From contig NZ_JAAQPH010000002.1 in the NCBI RefSeq assembly GCF_011683915.1, positions 124,001 through 188,000 on the forward strand: a stretch of DNA of 64,000 bases, read 5' to 3'. This DNA is from Pelagibius litoralis (lineage in GTDB: Bacteria > Pseudomonadota > Alphaproteobacteria > Kiloniellales > Kiloniellaceae). Both the position numbers and the translations under genes were made by a program. The first letter of the stretch is position 1. Every line of letters starts with the position of its first letter. Shown here piece by piece: positions 32,980 through 43,193 of the stretch. The notes beneath the pieces are model-generated. The model saw nothing but the letters and a program-made list of their open reading frames with translations, had not been told where the DNA came from and did not search any database.

Positions 32980-35664
32980 ATGCTGGATAAGACATATCGG
33001 CCGCAGGAGGTCGAGGATCGTCAATATGCGCGGTGGGAGGAGGCCAAAGCCTTCGCCGCGCAGTTCGACGAGACCAAGAAGCCTTTCACCATCATGATTC
33101 CGCCGCCCAATGTAACGGGCAGCCTGCACATCGGCCACGCGCTGAACAACACCATCCAGGACATTCTGGTGCGCTATCAGCGGATGCAGGGGCGCGATGT
33201 GCTCTGGCAGCCGGGGACCGATCATGCCGGCATTGCCACCCAGATGGTGGTGGAACGCCAGCTTGGCGCCAAAGGGATCGAACTCGACCGGGGCATGCCC
33301 CTGGCACCCGGCAATTCTCAGCAGATCGGCCGTGAGGAGTTCATCAAGCGGGTCTGGGAGTGGCGCGAGGAATCCGGCGGCATCATCCTGAAGCAGCTGC
33401 GGCGCCTGGGTGCCTCCTGCGACTGGTCGCGTGAACGCTTCACCATGGATGAAGGCCTATCCGAGGCGGTGCTGAAGGTCTTCGTAACCCTCTATCGGAA
33501 GAAATTGATCTACCGCGACAAGCGGCTGGTCAACTGGGACCCGCGCTTCCACACCGCGATTTCCGACCTGGAGGTGGAGCAGAAGGAAATCAACGGTCAT
33601 CTCTGGCACTTCAAGTATCCGATCGAGGGCGAGGAAGGCCGCTTCATCACCGTGGCGACGACCCGGCCGGAGACCATGCTGGGCGATACCGCCGTGGCGG
33701 TCCATCCGGAGGACGAGCGCTACAGGGATCTGGTCGGCAAACATGCGATCCTGCCGCTGGTCGGCCGACGCATCGTCATCGTGGCCGACGACTATGCCGA
33801 TCCGGAGCAGGGTTCCGGTGCGGTGAAGATCACGCCGGCGCACGACTTCAACGACTTCGAGGTGGGCAAGCGCCACGGCCTTGAGATGATCAATGTCTTC
33901 GACCGTGATGCGCATCTGAGCGATTCCGTGCCGGAGGCTTATCGCGGTCTTGAGCGCTTCGAGGCGCGCAGGCGCATCGTCGCCGACATGGAGGCCGAGG
34001 GCCTTCTGGAGAAGATCGACGATCACCGCCATACGGTGCCGCACGGCGACCGCTCCGGCGTGCCGATTGAGCCTTACCTGACCGACCAGTGGTATGTCGA
34101 CGCGGCAACGCTCGCCAAGCCGGCGATCGAGGCGGTGGAAAGCGGCCGCACGGTCTTCGTGCCCAAGCAGTGGGAGCGGACCTACTACGAGTGGATGCGC
34201 AACATTCAGCCCTGGTGCATCTCGCGCCAGCTCTGGTGGGGTCATCAGATCCCGGCCTGGTATGGGCCGGATGGAGAGGTTTTCGTCGCTCATGACGAAG
34301 GCGAGGCGGCCAAGGCGGCGGAGGCCCACTATGGCAAGCCGGTGGACCTCACCCGCGACACCGATGTTCTGGATACCTGGTTTTCCTCGGCGCTCTGGCC
34401 TTTTTCGACCCTCGGCTGGCCGGAGAATACCAAGGCCCTGAAGCGCTATTATCCCGGCGACGTGCTGGTCACCAGCTTCGACATCATCTTCTTCTGGGTG
34501 GCCCGGATGATGATGAGCGGGCTGGAGTTCATGGACGGGGAGGTGCCTTTCCACACCGTCTACATTCACGCCCTGGTCCGCGACGAAAAGGGCCAGAAGA
34601 TGTCGAAGTCCAAGGGCAATGTCGTCGACCCGCTGGAACTGATCGACAAGTTCGGCGCCGATGCCGTGCGCTTCACGCTGACCGCCCTGGCCGCTCAGGG
34701 CCGGGACATCAAGCTGGCGGAGAGCCGGATTGAGGGTTACCGCAACTTCTGCACCAAGATCTGGAACGCGGCGCGCTTCTGCGAGATGAACGACTGCGCC
34801 TATGGTGCGGATTTCGATCCGGCTGACAACCGGCAACGCGTCAATCGCTGGATCGTCAGCCAGGCGGCGCAGGTCGAGCCGAAAGTGCGCCAGGCGATTG
34901 AGAGCTACCGTTTCAATGAGGCGGCGCAGGCGATCTATCAGTTCGTCTGGCACACCTACTGCGACTGGTATCTGGAATTCGCCAAACCGTTGTTCCAGGG
35001 CGACGACGAGGCGGCGAAGGCGGAGACCCGCGCGACCGCGCTCTGGGTGCTGCACAAGGCGCTCTTCCTGGCCCATCCCATCATGCCTTTCCTGACAGAG
35101 GAGCTTTGGCTGCAGACGGGTAACGGCGAGAAAGAGCTGATGACCACCGCGGCCTGGCCCGGTTTCCCGGAAGCTCTGGTGGATGCGGAGGCGGATGCCG
35201 CGCTGAACTGGGTGGTGCGCATGATCGGTCAGATCCGCGCGGTCCGTTCGGAAATGAACGTGCCGCCGGGCGCGCGCATCGCGCTTATCGTCAACGAGGC
35301 CTCGGATATCTCCAAGGCCCGGGTCGGCGACCATCAGGCGCTTATTCAGACCCTGGCGCGGGTGGAGACGATCGCCTTCGATCAGCCGGTGCCGGACGGG
35401 TCGGTTCAGGATGTGCTGGAGGAGGCGACCCTGGTGCTGCCGCTGGCGGATGTTATCGACATCGGTCAGGAACAGGCCCGCCTGAAGAAGGAGATGGATA
35501 AGCTGAAGGGCGAGATCGGCAAGCTCGACAAGAAGCTCTCCAACGACCAGTTCCTGGCCAAAGCGCCGGCGGAAGTGGTGGCGGAGCAGCGCGAACGCCT
35601 TGCCGACAGCCAGCAGACCATGGACAAGCTGCAGACGGCTCTGGAACGCCTTGGCGGTGTCTAG
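32980..35664 (+). CDS. valS: Valyl-tRNA synthetase
   Basis: The 894-residue class Ia synthetase starts at ATG 32980 with AGAGGA upstream; the open frame extends to 32869 without conserved sequence. The HIGH motif is LHIGH (residues 49-53) after PPPNVTGS, and KMSKS is at 540-544. The editing domain (TTRPETMLGDTAVAVHP) is present, and the C-terminus has the ValS coiled-coil arm (EQARLKKEMDKLKGEIGKLD). Full length. It is immediately followed by the DUF6314 gene, five bases after the stop. Confidence 0.98.
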   Translation: MLDKTYRPQEVEDRQYARWEEAKAFAAQFDETKKPFTIMIPPPNVTGSLHIGHALNNTIQDILVRYQRMQGRDVLWQPGTDHAGIATQMVVERQLGAKGIELDRGMPLAPGNSQQIGREEFIKRVWEWREESGGIILKQLRRLGASCDWSRERFTMDEGLSEAVLKVFVTLYRKKLIYRDKRLVNWDPRFHTAISDLEVEQKEINGHLWHFKYPIEGEEGRFITVATTRPETMLGDTAVAVHPEDERYRDLVGKHAILPLVGRRIVIVADDYADPEQGSGAVKITPAHDFNDFEVGKRHGLEMINVFDRDAHLSDSVPEAYRGLERFEARRRIVADMEAEGLLEKIDDHRHTVPHGDRSGVPIEPYLTDQWYVDAATLAKPAIEAVESGRTVFVPKQWERTYYEWMRNIQPWCISRQLWWGHQIPAWYGPDGEVFVAHDEGEAAKAAEAHYGKPVDLTRDTDVLDTWFSSALWPFSTLGWPENTKALKRYYPGDVLVTSFDIIFFWVARMMMSGLEFMDGEVPFHTVYIHALVRDEKGQKMSKSKGNVVDPLELIDKFGADAVRFTLTALAAQGRDIKLAESRIEGYRNFCTKIWNAARFCEMNDCAYGADFDPADNRQRVNRWIVSQAAQVEPKVRQAIESYRFNEAAQAIYQFVWHTYCDWYLEFAKPLFQGDDEAAKAETRATALWVLHKALFLAHPIMPFLTEELWLQTGNGEKELMTTAAWPGFPEALVDAEADAALNWVVRMIGQIRAVRSEMNVPPGARIALIVNEASDISKARVGDHQALIQTLARVETIAFDQPVPDGSVQDVLEEATLVLPLADVIDIGQEQARLKKEMDKLKGEIGKLDKKLSNDQFLAKAPAEVVAEQRERLADSQQTMDKLQTALERLGGV

Positions 35665-35669
35665 GTGAG

Positions 35670-36116
35670 ATGGAAAGATCAAAAAAATTATTCATAGTCA
35701 ATGACCTGAAGAGTTTTTTTGATGGAATTTGGGAGCTTTCCCGGCAAGTGGAAGACCGCCTCCGGAACGAGACCGGGGAGCTTCTGGGCGAGGGTCGCTT
35801 TGTCGCGCGGGACCAGGGACTGGACTACAACGAGGAGGGCATGCTGACCCTCGGCGCCCATCGGGGCGCGACCCATCAGGCCTACCGCTATGATTTTCCG
35901 GTGCCGGGGCGGGCGACGGTGCACTTTACCGATGGGCGATTCTTCCACGACCTGAACCTGGCCGACGGAATATGGACCTGTAAGCATCGTTGTGGTGAAG
36001 ACGACTACGGCGGTGAATTCAGGGCGCTGGGGGCGAATGCCTGGCGCGTCGTCTGGTGTGTGAAGGGGCCGCGCAAAGACCTGCTGCTCGACAGCCTCTA
36101 TCGCCGGAGAGCGTAA
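35670..36116 (+). CDS. DUF6314 family protein
   Basis: The 148-residue small beta-rich protein has an N-terminus DLKSFFDGIWELSRQVEDR, then the strands GEGRFVARDQGLDYNEEG and YRYDFPVPGRATVHFTDGRFF. An HRCGEDDYGGEF segment with His and Cys residues follows, and the end is WRVVWCVKGPRKD. This matches the DUF6314 pattern (lipocalin-like barrel), whose function is unknown. GGTGAG precedes the ATG. The six-base spacing from valS suggests read-through expression. Confidence 0.8.
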   Translation: MERSKKLFIVNDLKSFFDGIWELSRQVEDRLRNETGELLGEGRFVARDQGLDYNEEGMLTLGAHRGATHQAYRYDFPVPGRATVHFTDGRFFHDLNLADGIWTCKHRCGEDDYGGEFRALGANAWRVVWCVKGPRKDLLLDSLYRRRA

Positions 36117-36205
36117 GAGAGGCTTGGCGGGCAGCGGTTGCAGAGGGTATAGCAGTCAGTAACAGGGCATGAGAGTTACACGAGGAACGAAAGGGAGCGG
36201 CACAG

Positions 36206-36817
36206 ATGACGGCTTTGCAATTGAAACAGGGAACACTGGTATCGGCGCTTTGGCCGAGCCATGGGAAGTTGGGCGAGATGAACGGACTTCTGCGGTCCAG
36301 CTTGCTCGCAGTTGTCGGTTCCCTGCTGCTTTGGGCCTGCGCCAAGATCCAGGTGCCGTTCTATCCCGTGCCCCTGACCATGACGACCTTCGGCGTCCTG
36401 GCCATCGGCATGGCCTACGGCTGGCGGCTCGGCGCCGTCACCGTGCTGCTCTATCTGGCCCAAGGGGCCATGGGTCTGCCGGTCTTCGCCGGAACGCCGG
36501 AAAAGGGTATTGGCCTGCTCTACATGGCTGGCCCGACCGGCGGCTACCTGCTGGGTTACGTTCTGGCGGCGGCGGCCTGCGGCGGCTTGGCCGAGCGCGG
36601 TTGGGACCGCAACGTCTTCACGGCCGGCCTTGCCATGCTGATCGCCAGCGTCCTCATGTATTTGCCGGGACTGTTCTGGCTCGGCGTGCTGTTCGGTTGG
36701 GACAAGCCGATTTTGGCCTGGGGCCTGATCCCCTTCATTCCCGGCGATCTGCTGAAGATGGCGCTGGTTGCGGCCAGCCTGCCGGTGGCCTGGAAGCTGC
36801 TGGCCAAATTCCGCTAG
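36206..36817 (+). CDS. bioY: Biotin transporter BioY (ECF S-component)
   Basis: The 203-residue membrane protein has about six helices. Family signatures are CAKIQVPFYPVPLTMTTFGV near residue 45, the segment QGAMGLPVFAG, and MAGPTGGYLLGY. The end has FIPGDLLKMALVAA. BioY binds biotin alone or with an ECF energising module; no bioM/bioN genes are near, so it probably works solo or with a shared module. No biotin synthesis genes are in the window, which is consistent with import or salvage. A GC-rich hairpin (36845-36866) lies downstream. Confidence 0.94.
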   Translation: MTALQLKQGTLVSALWPSHGKLGEMNGLLRSSLLAVVGSLLLWACAKIQVPFYPVPLTMTTFGVLAIGMAYGWRLGAVTVLLYLAQGAMGLPVFAGTPEKGIGLLYMAGPTGGYLLGYVLAAAACGGLAERGWDRNVFTAGLAMLIASVLMYLPGLFWLGVLFGWDKPILAWGLIPFIPGDLLKMALVAASLPVAWKLLAKFR

Positions 36818-36976
36818 CGGGCATCGCCTGTTTTCGTTTCCGGAGGGGTCGGCGGTCGCCGGCCCCTTCGCGCATGGCCGCATGCATAATTCGCGGTGGT
36901 GACGGGGCAGACCGCCCGCTATCCTCTGCCAAAATAGACAAACACAGAACGCGATCAGTGAGGGAGCCCTAAGGTC

Positions 36977-38716
36977 ATGCCGCTCGATTCCAAGCCCAAT
37001 CCGAATTTCGACAAGTCGAAACTGCCCAGCCGTTATGTCTCGGTCGGGCCGGAGAGCGCACCCCATCGCTCCTACTACTACGCCATGGGCATGACCGATG
37101 AAGAGATCGCCCAGCCTTTCGTCGGGGTGGCGACCTGCTGGAACGAAGCGGCGCCCTGCAACATCTCTCTGTCGCGCCAGGCCCAGGCGGTAAAGCTCGG
37201 GGTCAAAGCCGCCGCCGGCACCCCCCGCGAATTCTGCACCATCACCGTCACCGACGGCATCGCGATGGGCCACCAGGGCATGAAGTCGTCACTGGTGAGC
37301 CGCGATCTGATTGCCGATTCCGTCGAGTTGACCATGCGCGGCCATTGCTACGACGCCCTCGTTGGCCTGGCCGGCTGCGACAAGTCGCTGCCCGGCATGA
37401 TGATGGCCATGGTGCGCTTGAATGTGCCCTCGGTCTTCATGTACGGCGGGTCGATCCTGCCGGGCCGCCACAAAGGCAAGGACATCACGGTGCAGGACGT
37501 CTTCGAGGCGGTGGGCGCGCACTCGGCCGGCAACATGTCGGATGAGGAACTGCACCAGATTGAATGCGTGGCCTGCCCCTCGGCCGGGTCCTGTGGCGGC
37601 CAGTTCACCGCCAACACCATGGCCTGTGTCTCCGAGGCCCTGGGCCTCGCCGTGCCGGGCTCAGCCGGTGCTCCGGCGCCCTATGAATCCCGCGACGCCT
37701 ATGCCGAGGCCTCGGGCCAGGCGGTGATGCATGCCCTGGCCCAGGGTATCCGCCCGCGCGACCTCGTTACCCGCCAGTCGCTGGAGAACGCGGCGCGGGT
37801 GGTGGCCTGTTCCGGCGGCTCGACCAATGCCGGGCTGCACCTGCCGGCCATCGCCCATGAGGCGGGGATCGACTTTGACCTGCAGGAAGTGGCCGAGATT
37901 TTCCGCTCGACGCCCTATATCGCCGACCTGAAGCCCGGTGGCCGCTATGTGGCCAAGGATCTCTACGAGATCGGTGGCGTGCAGGTGATCATGCGGGCGC
38001 TGCTCGACGGTGGATTCCTGCATGGCGACTGCCCGACCGTCACCGGCAAGACCCTGGCGGAGACCCTGGAAGGCGTCACCCTGCCCGAAGACCAGGACAT
38101 CGTGCGGTCCTGCAGCAATCCCATCACGCCGACCGGCGGTGTGGTCGGCCTGCGCGGCAACCTGGCGCCGGAAGGGGCCATCGTGAAGGTGGCCGGCATG
38201 ACGAACCAGAAGTTCACCGGCCCGGCGCGGGTTTTCGAATGCGAAGAAGACTGCTTCAAGGCGGTCGAGAACCGCGAATACGAAGAAGGCGAAGTGCTGG
38301 TCATCCGTTACGAGGGCCCCAAGGGCGGCCCCGGCATGCGGGAGATGCTGTCGACCACGGCGGCGCTCTACGGCCAGGGCATGGGCGACAAGGTGGCGCT
38401 GATCACCGACGGGCGTTTCTCAGGCGCGACACGCGGGTTCTGTATCGGCCATGTGGGCCCGGAAGCGGCTGTCGGAGGCCCCATCGGCCTGCTGGAAAAC
38501 GGCGACATGATCACCATCGATGCCGAGGCCGGCACCCTCGATGTGGCCCTTTCCGACGAGGACCTGGAGGCCCGTAAGGCCAAGTGGCAGCCGCGCGAAC
38601 ACGATTATCAGTCCGGGGCGATCTGGCGCTATGCAGCCACCGTCGGCCCGGCTTACAAGGGGGCGGTGACCCACCCCGGCGCCCAGGCGGAGAAACACGT
38701 CTACGCCGACATCTGA
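36977..38716 (+). CDS. ilvD: Dihydroxy-acid dehydratase
   Basis: The 579-residue iron-sulfur enzyme makes branched-chain 2-keto acids (valine, isoleucine, pantothenate precursors). Cluster-related cysteines appear in [22 protein letters not shown] and [17 protein letters not shown]. The C-terminal signature is [19 protein letters not shown]. The length fits the shorter IlvD subfamily (about 560-580) rather than the 616-residue E. coli form. Edd and sugar-acid dehydratases are relatives, but the motif set favours IlvD. The M81 gene follows after 15 bases. Confidence 0.95.
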   Translation: MPLDSKPNPNFDKSKLPSRYVSVGPESAPHRSYYYAMGMTDEEIAQPFVGVATCWNEAAPCNISLSRQAQAVKLGVKAAAGTPREFCTITVTDGIAMGHQGMKSSLVSRDLIADSVELTMRGHCYDALVGLAGCDKSLPGMMMAMVRLNVPSVFMYGGSILPGRHKGKDITVQDVFEAVGAHSAGNMSDEELHQIECVACPSAGSCGGQFTANTMACVSEALGLAVPGSAGAPAPYESRDAYAEASGQAVMHALAQGIRPRDLVTRQSLENAARVVACSGGSTNAGLHLPAIAHEAGIDFDLQEVAEIFRSTPYIADLKPGGRYVAKDLYEIGGVQVIMRALLDGGFLHGDCPTVTGKTLAETLEGVTLPEDQDIVRSCSNPITPTGGVVGLRGNLAPEGAIVKVAGMTNQKFTGPARVFECEEDCFKAVENREYEEGEVLVIRYEGPKGGPGMREMLSTTAALYGQGMGDKVALITDGRFSGATRGFCIGHVGPEAAVGGPIGLLENGDMITIDAEAGTLDVALSDEDLEARKAKWQPREHDYQSGAIWRYAATVGPAYKGAVTHPGAQAEKHVYADI

Positions 38717-38731
38717 CGGTCGCGGGGCACC

Positions 38732-40234
38732 ATGGCGCGCATCGCGGTCGGCGGGTTTCAGCACGAGACCAATACCTTCGCCCCCTCCAAGGCGACCTAT
38801 GACGATTTCCTGCGGCCCGGCGCCTGGCCGGGCTTGACGCGGGGCGAGGGACTGTTCGAGGCGGTGGCCGGCATCAATATCGGCATCGCCGGTTTTGTCG
38901 AGGCGGCGCAGGCGCAAGGCCACACGCTGGTGCCGCTCGCCTGGACCCAGGCGACCCCCTCGGCCCATGTGACCGAGGACGCTTACGAGCGCGTCGTCGG
39001 ACAGATCGTCGAAGACCTGGAGAAGCTTGAAGACCTCGATGGCCTCTATCTCGATCTGCACGGCGCGATGGTGGCCGAGCATGTCGACGACGGCGAGGGC
39101 GAGATGCTCAGGCGTATCCGCGCGGCCGTCGGCCTCGGTCTGCCGATCGTCGTCAGTCTCGATCTTCATGCCAATGTGACGGCGGAGATGGTCGAGCATG
39201 CCGACTGCCTGGAGATTTACCGCACCTATCCGCATGTCGACATGGCGGCGACCGGCAAGCGCTCGGCGGCGCAGCTCGATGCCTTGATCGACGGCGGGGG
39301 CGGGCGCCACAAGGCCTTCCGCCAACTGCCCTTCATGATCCCGCTGACCAGCGGCTGCACGCTGCACGGTCCCGCGCAGGCGGTTTATGCCGAGGTCCGG
39401 CGTCTTGCCAAGGCGCCGGGGGTGAGCGCAATTTCTTTTGCCTGCGGCTTCTGCCCGGCAGACTTTCCGGATGCCGGCGCGTCGCTTGTGGCCTACGGCG
39501 ATACGCAGGCGGCAGCCGATGCCGCCGCCGAGGCGCTCTATGACGCGGCGCTGGGCCGTGAAGAGGCCTTTGCCCTTGTGGCTCTGCCCGCCGACGAGGC
39601 AGTGCGCGAAGCCATGCGGCTTGCCGCCGGGGCCAACAAGCCGGTGGTGCTGGCCGACGCCCAGGACAATGCCGGCGGCGGCGCCAATTCCGATACCACC
39701 GGTTTGCTGCGGGCGCTTCTGGCGCAGCGGGCCGAAGGAGCGGTCGTTGCCAATCTCTATGACCCGGCAGCGGCGGAGGCGGCCCATGCGGCGGGTGAGG
39801 GGGCGACGGTTTCGCTCACCCTCGGCGGCCATTCCGGCGTTCCCGGCGATGCGCCCCTGCAGGCCGACTTCAAGGTGCTGCGCCTGGGCGACGGGCGGGT
39901 GACAGGCACTGGCCCGTTTTACAAAGGCGCCCATATGCAGCTTGGCCGAACCGCCCTGTTGGAACTGGACGGGGTCAAGGTGGCGATAGCCTCCAGCAAG
40001 ATCCAGCTCGCCGATCAGGCGATGCTGCGGCACCTCGGCGTCGAACCCGCGCAGCAGAAAATTCTCGCCCTGAAGTCCTCGGTTCACTTCCGGGCCGATT
40101 TCCAGCCGATTGCCGAGGAGATTCTGGTGGTTGCCTCTCCGGGGCCCGTGGTTCTCGACAACCGGGAGTTACCTTTCCAACGGTTGCGCCCAGGGCTCCG
40201 GATCATGCCTCTGGGCGAGGTTTTTCAACCGTAA
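38732..40234 (+). CDS. M81-family metallopeptidase (MlrC-like)
   Basis: The 500-residue protein belongs to the microcystinase C (MlrC) family. It has the N-terminal FQHETNTFAPSKATYDDF motif with metal-binding His and Glu, DGLYLDLHGAMVAEH, SLDLHANVT and YRTYPHVDMAATG. A C-terminal domain includes DNAGGGANSDTTGLL. Family members cleave linear peptides or amide bonds using zinc. The natural substrate here is unknown, and the name does not imply microcystin degradation. It is probably co-transcribed with ilvD. Confidence 0.9.
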   Translation: MARIAVGGFQHETNTFAPSKATYDDFLRPGAWPGLTRGEGLFEAVAGINIGIAGFVEAAQAQGHTLVPLAWTQATPSAHVTEDAYERVVGQIVEDLEKLEDLDGLYLDLHGAMVAEHVDDGEGEMLRRIRAAVGLGLPIVVSLDLHANVTAEMVEHADCLEIYRTYPHVDMAATGKRSAAQLDALIDGGGGRHKAFRQLPFMIPLTSGCTLHGPAQAVYAEVRRLAKAPGVSAISFACGFCPADFPDAGASLVAYGDTQAAADAAAEALYDAALGREEAFALVALPADEAVREAMRLAAGANKPVVLADAQDNAGGGANSDTTGLLRALLAQRAEGAVVANLYDPAAAEAAHAAGEGATVSLTLGGHSGVPGDAPLQADFKVLRLGDGRVTGTGPFYKGAHMQLGRTALLELDGVKVAIASSKIQLADQAMLRHLGVEPAQQKILALKSSVHFRADFQPIAEEILVVASPGPVVLDNRELPFQRLRPGLRIMPLGEVFQP

Positions 40235-40405
40235 GACCGCAAATCCGTCGACCAAGTCATTGATCAGGCAATTATATCTAGAAATTCCATTGAGGTGGAG
40301 TCTTCGCCAGTTGTTAACCCCCAGGGCGTCATAGTGGTGCTTGATTGAGTTGGCGAGGCGCGCATTCAGACCGCGCCCGCTGCAGCAACCCCGGCGAGTG
40401 GTGCC

Positions 40406-40999
40406 ATGGCAGATATTCGGTTGGTGGAACAGCAGGTTGCCCTGATGCAGCCGGCAAAGATCCACACGACGGACAGTATTGTGGACTGCGAGGTCCTGAT
40501 GTTGTCGCGCAGCAAGGCGCGGGTGCGCCTGCTGGGGGCAGTCCCGGAGACAGGGGATCTGTTTCTCGCGGTTCGTGGATTTGGCCAGCTGGCCTGCCGC
40601 CTGGAACGGATCGATAGCGACTGTGCCGACCTGGCACTCTGCGGCGATGCGGAAAGCCAGGACGCGGTTTTTCAGGATATCCTGGATCGTTTCGGCGATG
40701 AGGAAGGAAGGCGGCGTTTCCTGCGGCGCTCGGTTCTCTGGCCCGGCACTCTTTCCGCCGGTGGCAACAAGCTGAACTGCACCATATTGAACATGTCCCT
40801 CGGCGGCGCGAAGGTTGCCGTGAGCGAAGAATGCGGGCTGAGCGGCGCGGTCACGCTGCAGGGCGACCGTTTCGAAGGACTGCAGGCAACCATTGTCTGG
40901 AAAAGCGGCCGGCTGCTTGGGCTTCAGTTCAAGGAAGAGCCGGCACAGGTCGGGCTGGTCCTGGGCGAGCTCCTGCCGGCCATCAAAGCTTCCGCCTAA
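40406..40999 (+). CDS. PilZ-domain protein
   Basis: The 197-residue protein has an N-terminal variable half (residues 1-105, including CEVLMLSRSKARVRLLGA) resembling a degenerate first PilZ unit. The C-terminal PilZ domain has RRFLRRSVLWPGTL and NMSLGGAKV, corresponding to the R-xxx-R and N/D-x-S-x-GG elements that bind cyclic di-GMP. The basic motif is present but not textbook, so ligand binding is likely yet unproven. It is a stand-alone gene with no flagellar or cellulose neighbours. Confidence 0.85.
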   Translation: MADIRLVEQQVALMQPAKIHTTDSIVDCEVLMLSRSKARVRLLGAVPETGDLFLAVRGFGQLACRLERIDSDCADLALCGDAESQDAVFQDILDRFGDEEGRRRFLRRSVLWPGTLSAGGNKLNCTILNMSLGGAKVAVSEECGLSGAVTLQGDRFEGLQATIVWKSGRLLGLQFKEEPAQVGLVLGELLPAIKASA

Positions 41000-41028
41000 G
41001 GCACTTAACGCGTCTTAGCCCCAAGAGC

Positions 41029-41802
41029 TCAGCCCCAGGGGCCGCCTTTGTCGCGGCCACCGCTTTCGCCCGCCTGCCAGCCGACCCCGCGCCGCAGTGT
41101 GACGCCGCCCGGCGGATCGCCCAGGCCGAACAGCGGCACGGCCTTGTAGCGGAACAGCGGGATCAGAACGGTCCCGGCGATAAAGCCGCCGATATGGGCC
41201 CACCACCCGACATTGCTGTCGCCCTGCCCGCCGGCCAGGGCGAAGAACTGAAAGCCGAACCAGAACAGCAGCAACAGCCAGGCCGGCAGGTAGAGCGGGA
41301 TGAAGACCACCGGCACCAGGACCTTGGCCCGGGGGTGCAGGATGAGATAAGCCCCCAGAACCCCGGAGATGGCGCCGCTGGCCCCGATCAGCGGCGACGT
41401 TGAGCCAGGATCGACGAGTATCTGTGCAAGCCCCGCCACGGCCCCGCAGGCGAGATAGAAAACCAGGAAGCGGAGGTGGCCCATGGCGTCTTCCACGTTG
41501 TCGCCGAAGACCCAGAGATAGAGCATGTTGCCGAAGAGATGCATGAAGTCGCCATGCAGGAACTGGTAGGTCAGGAAGGTGGCCAGCGGGTCGATCAGGA
41601 ATAGGTCGTCGGCAAGCTGGGCTTGGCCGGTCAAGGTGGCCGGGATGACCCCCAGGCCGTAGACTAGGCTTAGAAACCCGTCGTCGCCCGCGAGAACCTG
41701 ACCCAGGAAGCAGATTGAGGTGACCAGAACCAGGGCCCAGGCCGTCCAGGGCTGGGCAATCAGGTAGCGCGGCGTGTTGTCGTGCAGGGGGATGAAGGGC
41801 AA
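41029..41802 (-). CDS. Rhomboid-family intramembrane serine protease
   Basis: The 257-residue polytopic protein starts at TTG 41802 with GGGAGG upstream. The longer frame to ATG 41913 would overlap xthA and adds non-conserved arginine-rich residues. The N-terminus (MPFIPLHDNTPRYL) is typical of the family. The catalytic dyad is Ser142 (GASGAISG) and His203 (AHIGGFIAG), with the HLFGNMLYLWVFGDNVE loop-1 region. It cleaves membrane proteins within the bilayer; substrates are unknown. It lies 26 bases after xthA in the minus-strand operon erpA-xthA-rhomboid. Confidence 0.92.
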   Translation of the reverse strand: MPFIPLHDNTPRYLIAQPWTAWALVLVTSICFLGQVLAGDDGFLSLVYGLGVIPATLTGQAQLADDLFLIDPLATFLTYQFLHGDFMHLFGNMLYLWVFGDNVEDAMGHLRFLVFYLACGAVAGLAQILVDPGSTSPLIGASGAISGVLGAYLILHPRAKVLVPVVFIPLYLPAWLLLLFWFGFQFFALAGGQGDSNVGWWAHIGGFIAGTVLIPLFRYKAVPLFGLGDPPGGVTLRRGVGWQAGESGGRDKGGPWG

Positions 41803-41828
41803 AGTCTCGTCGCCTCCCGCAGGGCCGT

Positions 41829-42608
41829 TCAGGCGGCGTCGCTGAGGCGGCAGATGACGGGCGTGTGGTCCGAGGCTTTGGTCTGGCCGCGCGGGCCGCG
41901 GTCGATCTCGCAACTCTCCAGCCGGTCGGCGGCTTGCGGCGACAACAGGAAGTGGTCGATGCGCAGGCCGTGATCGTTCTGCCAGGCGCCGCCCTGGTAA
42001 TCCCAGAAGCTGTAGAGATGCGGCTCGTCGTGCAACGCCCGAAAGGCTTCGGTGTAGCCTTGGTTCAGCAAGGCGCGGAAGCGCTGACGGCTCTCCGGCT
42101 GGGTGAGGGCGTCGCCGGCGAAAGCCCTGACGTCGTACACGTCCTCATCCTGCGGGATGACGTTGTAGTCGCCGCCGAGAACCACGGGCTCCTCGCTTTC
42201 AAGAAGCTGATGGGCATGGGCCTGCAGGCGGTCCATCCAGGCGAGCTTGTAGGTGAACTTGTCGGTGTTTATCGGATTGCCGTTGGGCAGATAGATGGAG
42301 GCGATGCGCAGGCCGAAGGTTGTAACCTCCAGATAGCGGGCCTGTTCGTCGGCGGCGTCGCCGGGCAGGCCGGCCATGACGTCTTCCAGGGGCGCCTTCG
42401 AAAGCACCGCCACGCCGTTATAGCTCTTCTGGCCGTGGACCGCGCAGTGGTAGCCGAGCGCTTCTATTTCCAGCCGCGGAAAGTTCTCGTCCACGGTTTT
42501 CAGCTCCTGAAACAGAGCGACGTCGGGGCTGGCACTTTCCAGCCAAGCCAGCACATTTGGTAGCCGTGCTTTGATGGAATTGACATTCCAGCTTGCGATG
42601 GTGGTCAT
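41829..42608 (-). CDS. xthA: Exodeoxyribonuclease III
   Basis: The 259-residue EEP-family AP endonuclease/3'-5' exonuclease acts in base-excision repair. Motifs are IASWNVNSIKARLPN with metal-binding Asn, LFQELKTVD with Glu, and VLGGDYNVIPQDEDVYD. RIDHFLLSP and the C-terminal DHTPVIC contain the catalytic Asp-His. It is second in the minus-strand operon after erpA. Confidence 0.96.
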   Translation of the reverse strand: MTTIASWNVNSIKARLPNVLAWLESASPDVALFQELKTVDENFPRLEIEALGYHCAVHGQKSYNGVAVLSKAPLEDVMAGLPGDAADEQARYLEVTTFGLRIASIYLPNGNPINTDKFTYKLAWMDRLQAHAHQLLESEEPVVLGGDYNVIPQDEDVYDVRAFAGDALTQPESRQRFRALLNQGYTEAFRALHDEPHLYSFWDYQGGAWQNDHGLRIDHFLLSPQAADRLESCEIDRGPRGQTKASDHTPVICRLSDAA

Positions 42609-42647
42609 GGCTGAATTCCGGGCGAGCGCCCCGGCCCTTGCCCGGGC

Positions 42648-43010
42648 CTAGATCGCAAAGGACGAGCCGCAGCCGCAGGAAGAGGTGGCATTGGGATTGC
42701 GGATCTGAAAGGACGATCCGCCGAGATCCTCGACAAAATCCACTTCGGCGCCGGCGAGCAGCTCCAGCGAGGTCTCGTCGATGACAGCCACAACGCCGTC
42801 ACGCTCAAAAGTGCGGTCGTCGTCATTGACGGCTTTGTCGAAGGAGAAGCCGTACTGAAAACCGGAACAGCCGCCGCCGGAGACCGAAACCCGCAACATC
42901 AGGTCTTTGTCGCCCTCCTGCTCGATCAGCCAGGCAACCCGCTTGGCGGCATTCGCCGTCAAAACCAGGGCCTGCGCCGGGGCAATATCACCTGTGGGCA
43001 TCGAACCCAT
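42648..43010 (-). CDS. erpA: Iron-sulfur cluster insertion protein ErpA
   Basis: The 120-residue A-type Fe-S carrier passes clusters to apoproteins. The three cluster cysteines are present: Cys48 in SGGGCSGFQYGFSF, and Cys112 and Cys114 in SSCGCGSSF. ATG 43010 and ATG 43001 are both possible starts. It heads the erpA-xthA-rhomboid transcript, divergent from dgt (183 bases between the ATGs). Targets in this window could include IlvD. Confidence 0.95.
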   Translation of the reverse strand: MGSMPTGDIAPAQALVLTANAAKRVAWLIEQEGDKDLMLRVSVSGGGCSGFQYGFSFDKAVNDDDRTFERDGVVAVIDETSLELLAGAEVDFVEDLGGSSFQIRNPNATSSCGCGSSFAI

Positions 43011-43193
43011 TTCGATCCTTTTTGGCCCAAAAAAGGCCTGTTAACCGGAAGGGCCGGAATGCCCCCTCCCAACCAAAGATGTAGGGACTCCCGCCGTCTT
43101 GTCAAACCATGTCGGCGTCCCAGTGTGGCTGCCGCCTAAAAGTGGCGGAAAACCGCCATTGCCTCAGGCATGGCAAGGCCTTAGGTTCGCGCC

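Noticed and set aside
33457-35682. 741-codon open frame antisense to valS
   Set aside because: It lies fully inside valS, which has all synthetase motifs; composition is typical of a shadow frame.
36845-36866. Intrinsic terminator after bioY
   Set aside because: A 10 bp GC-rich stem is present, but its loop is only two bases and no T-run follows, so I did not call it as a terminator.
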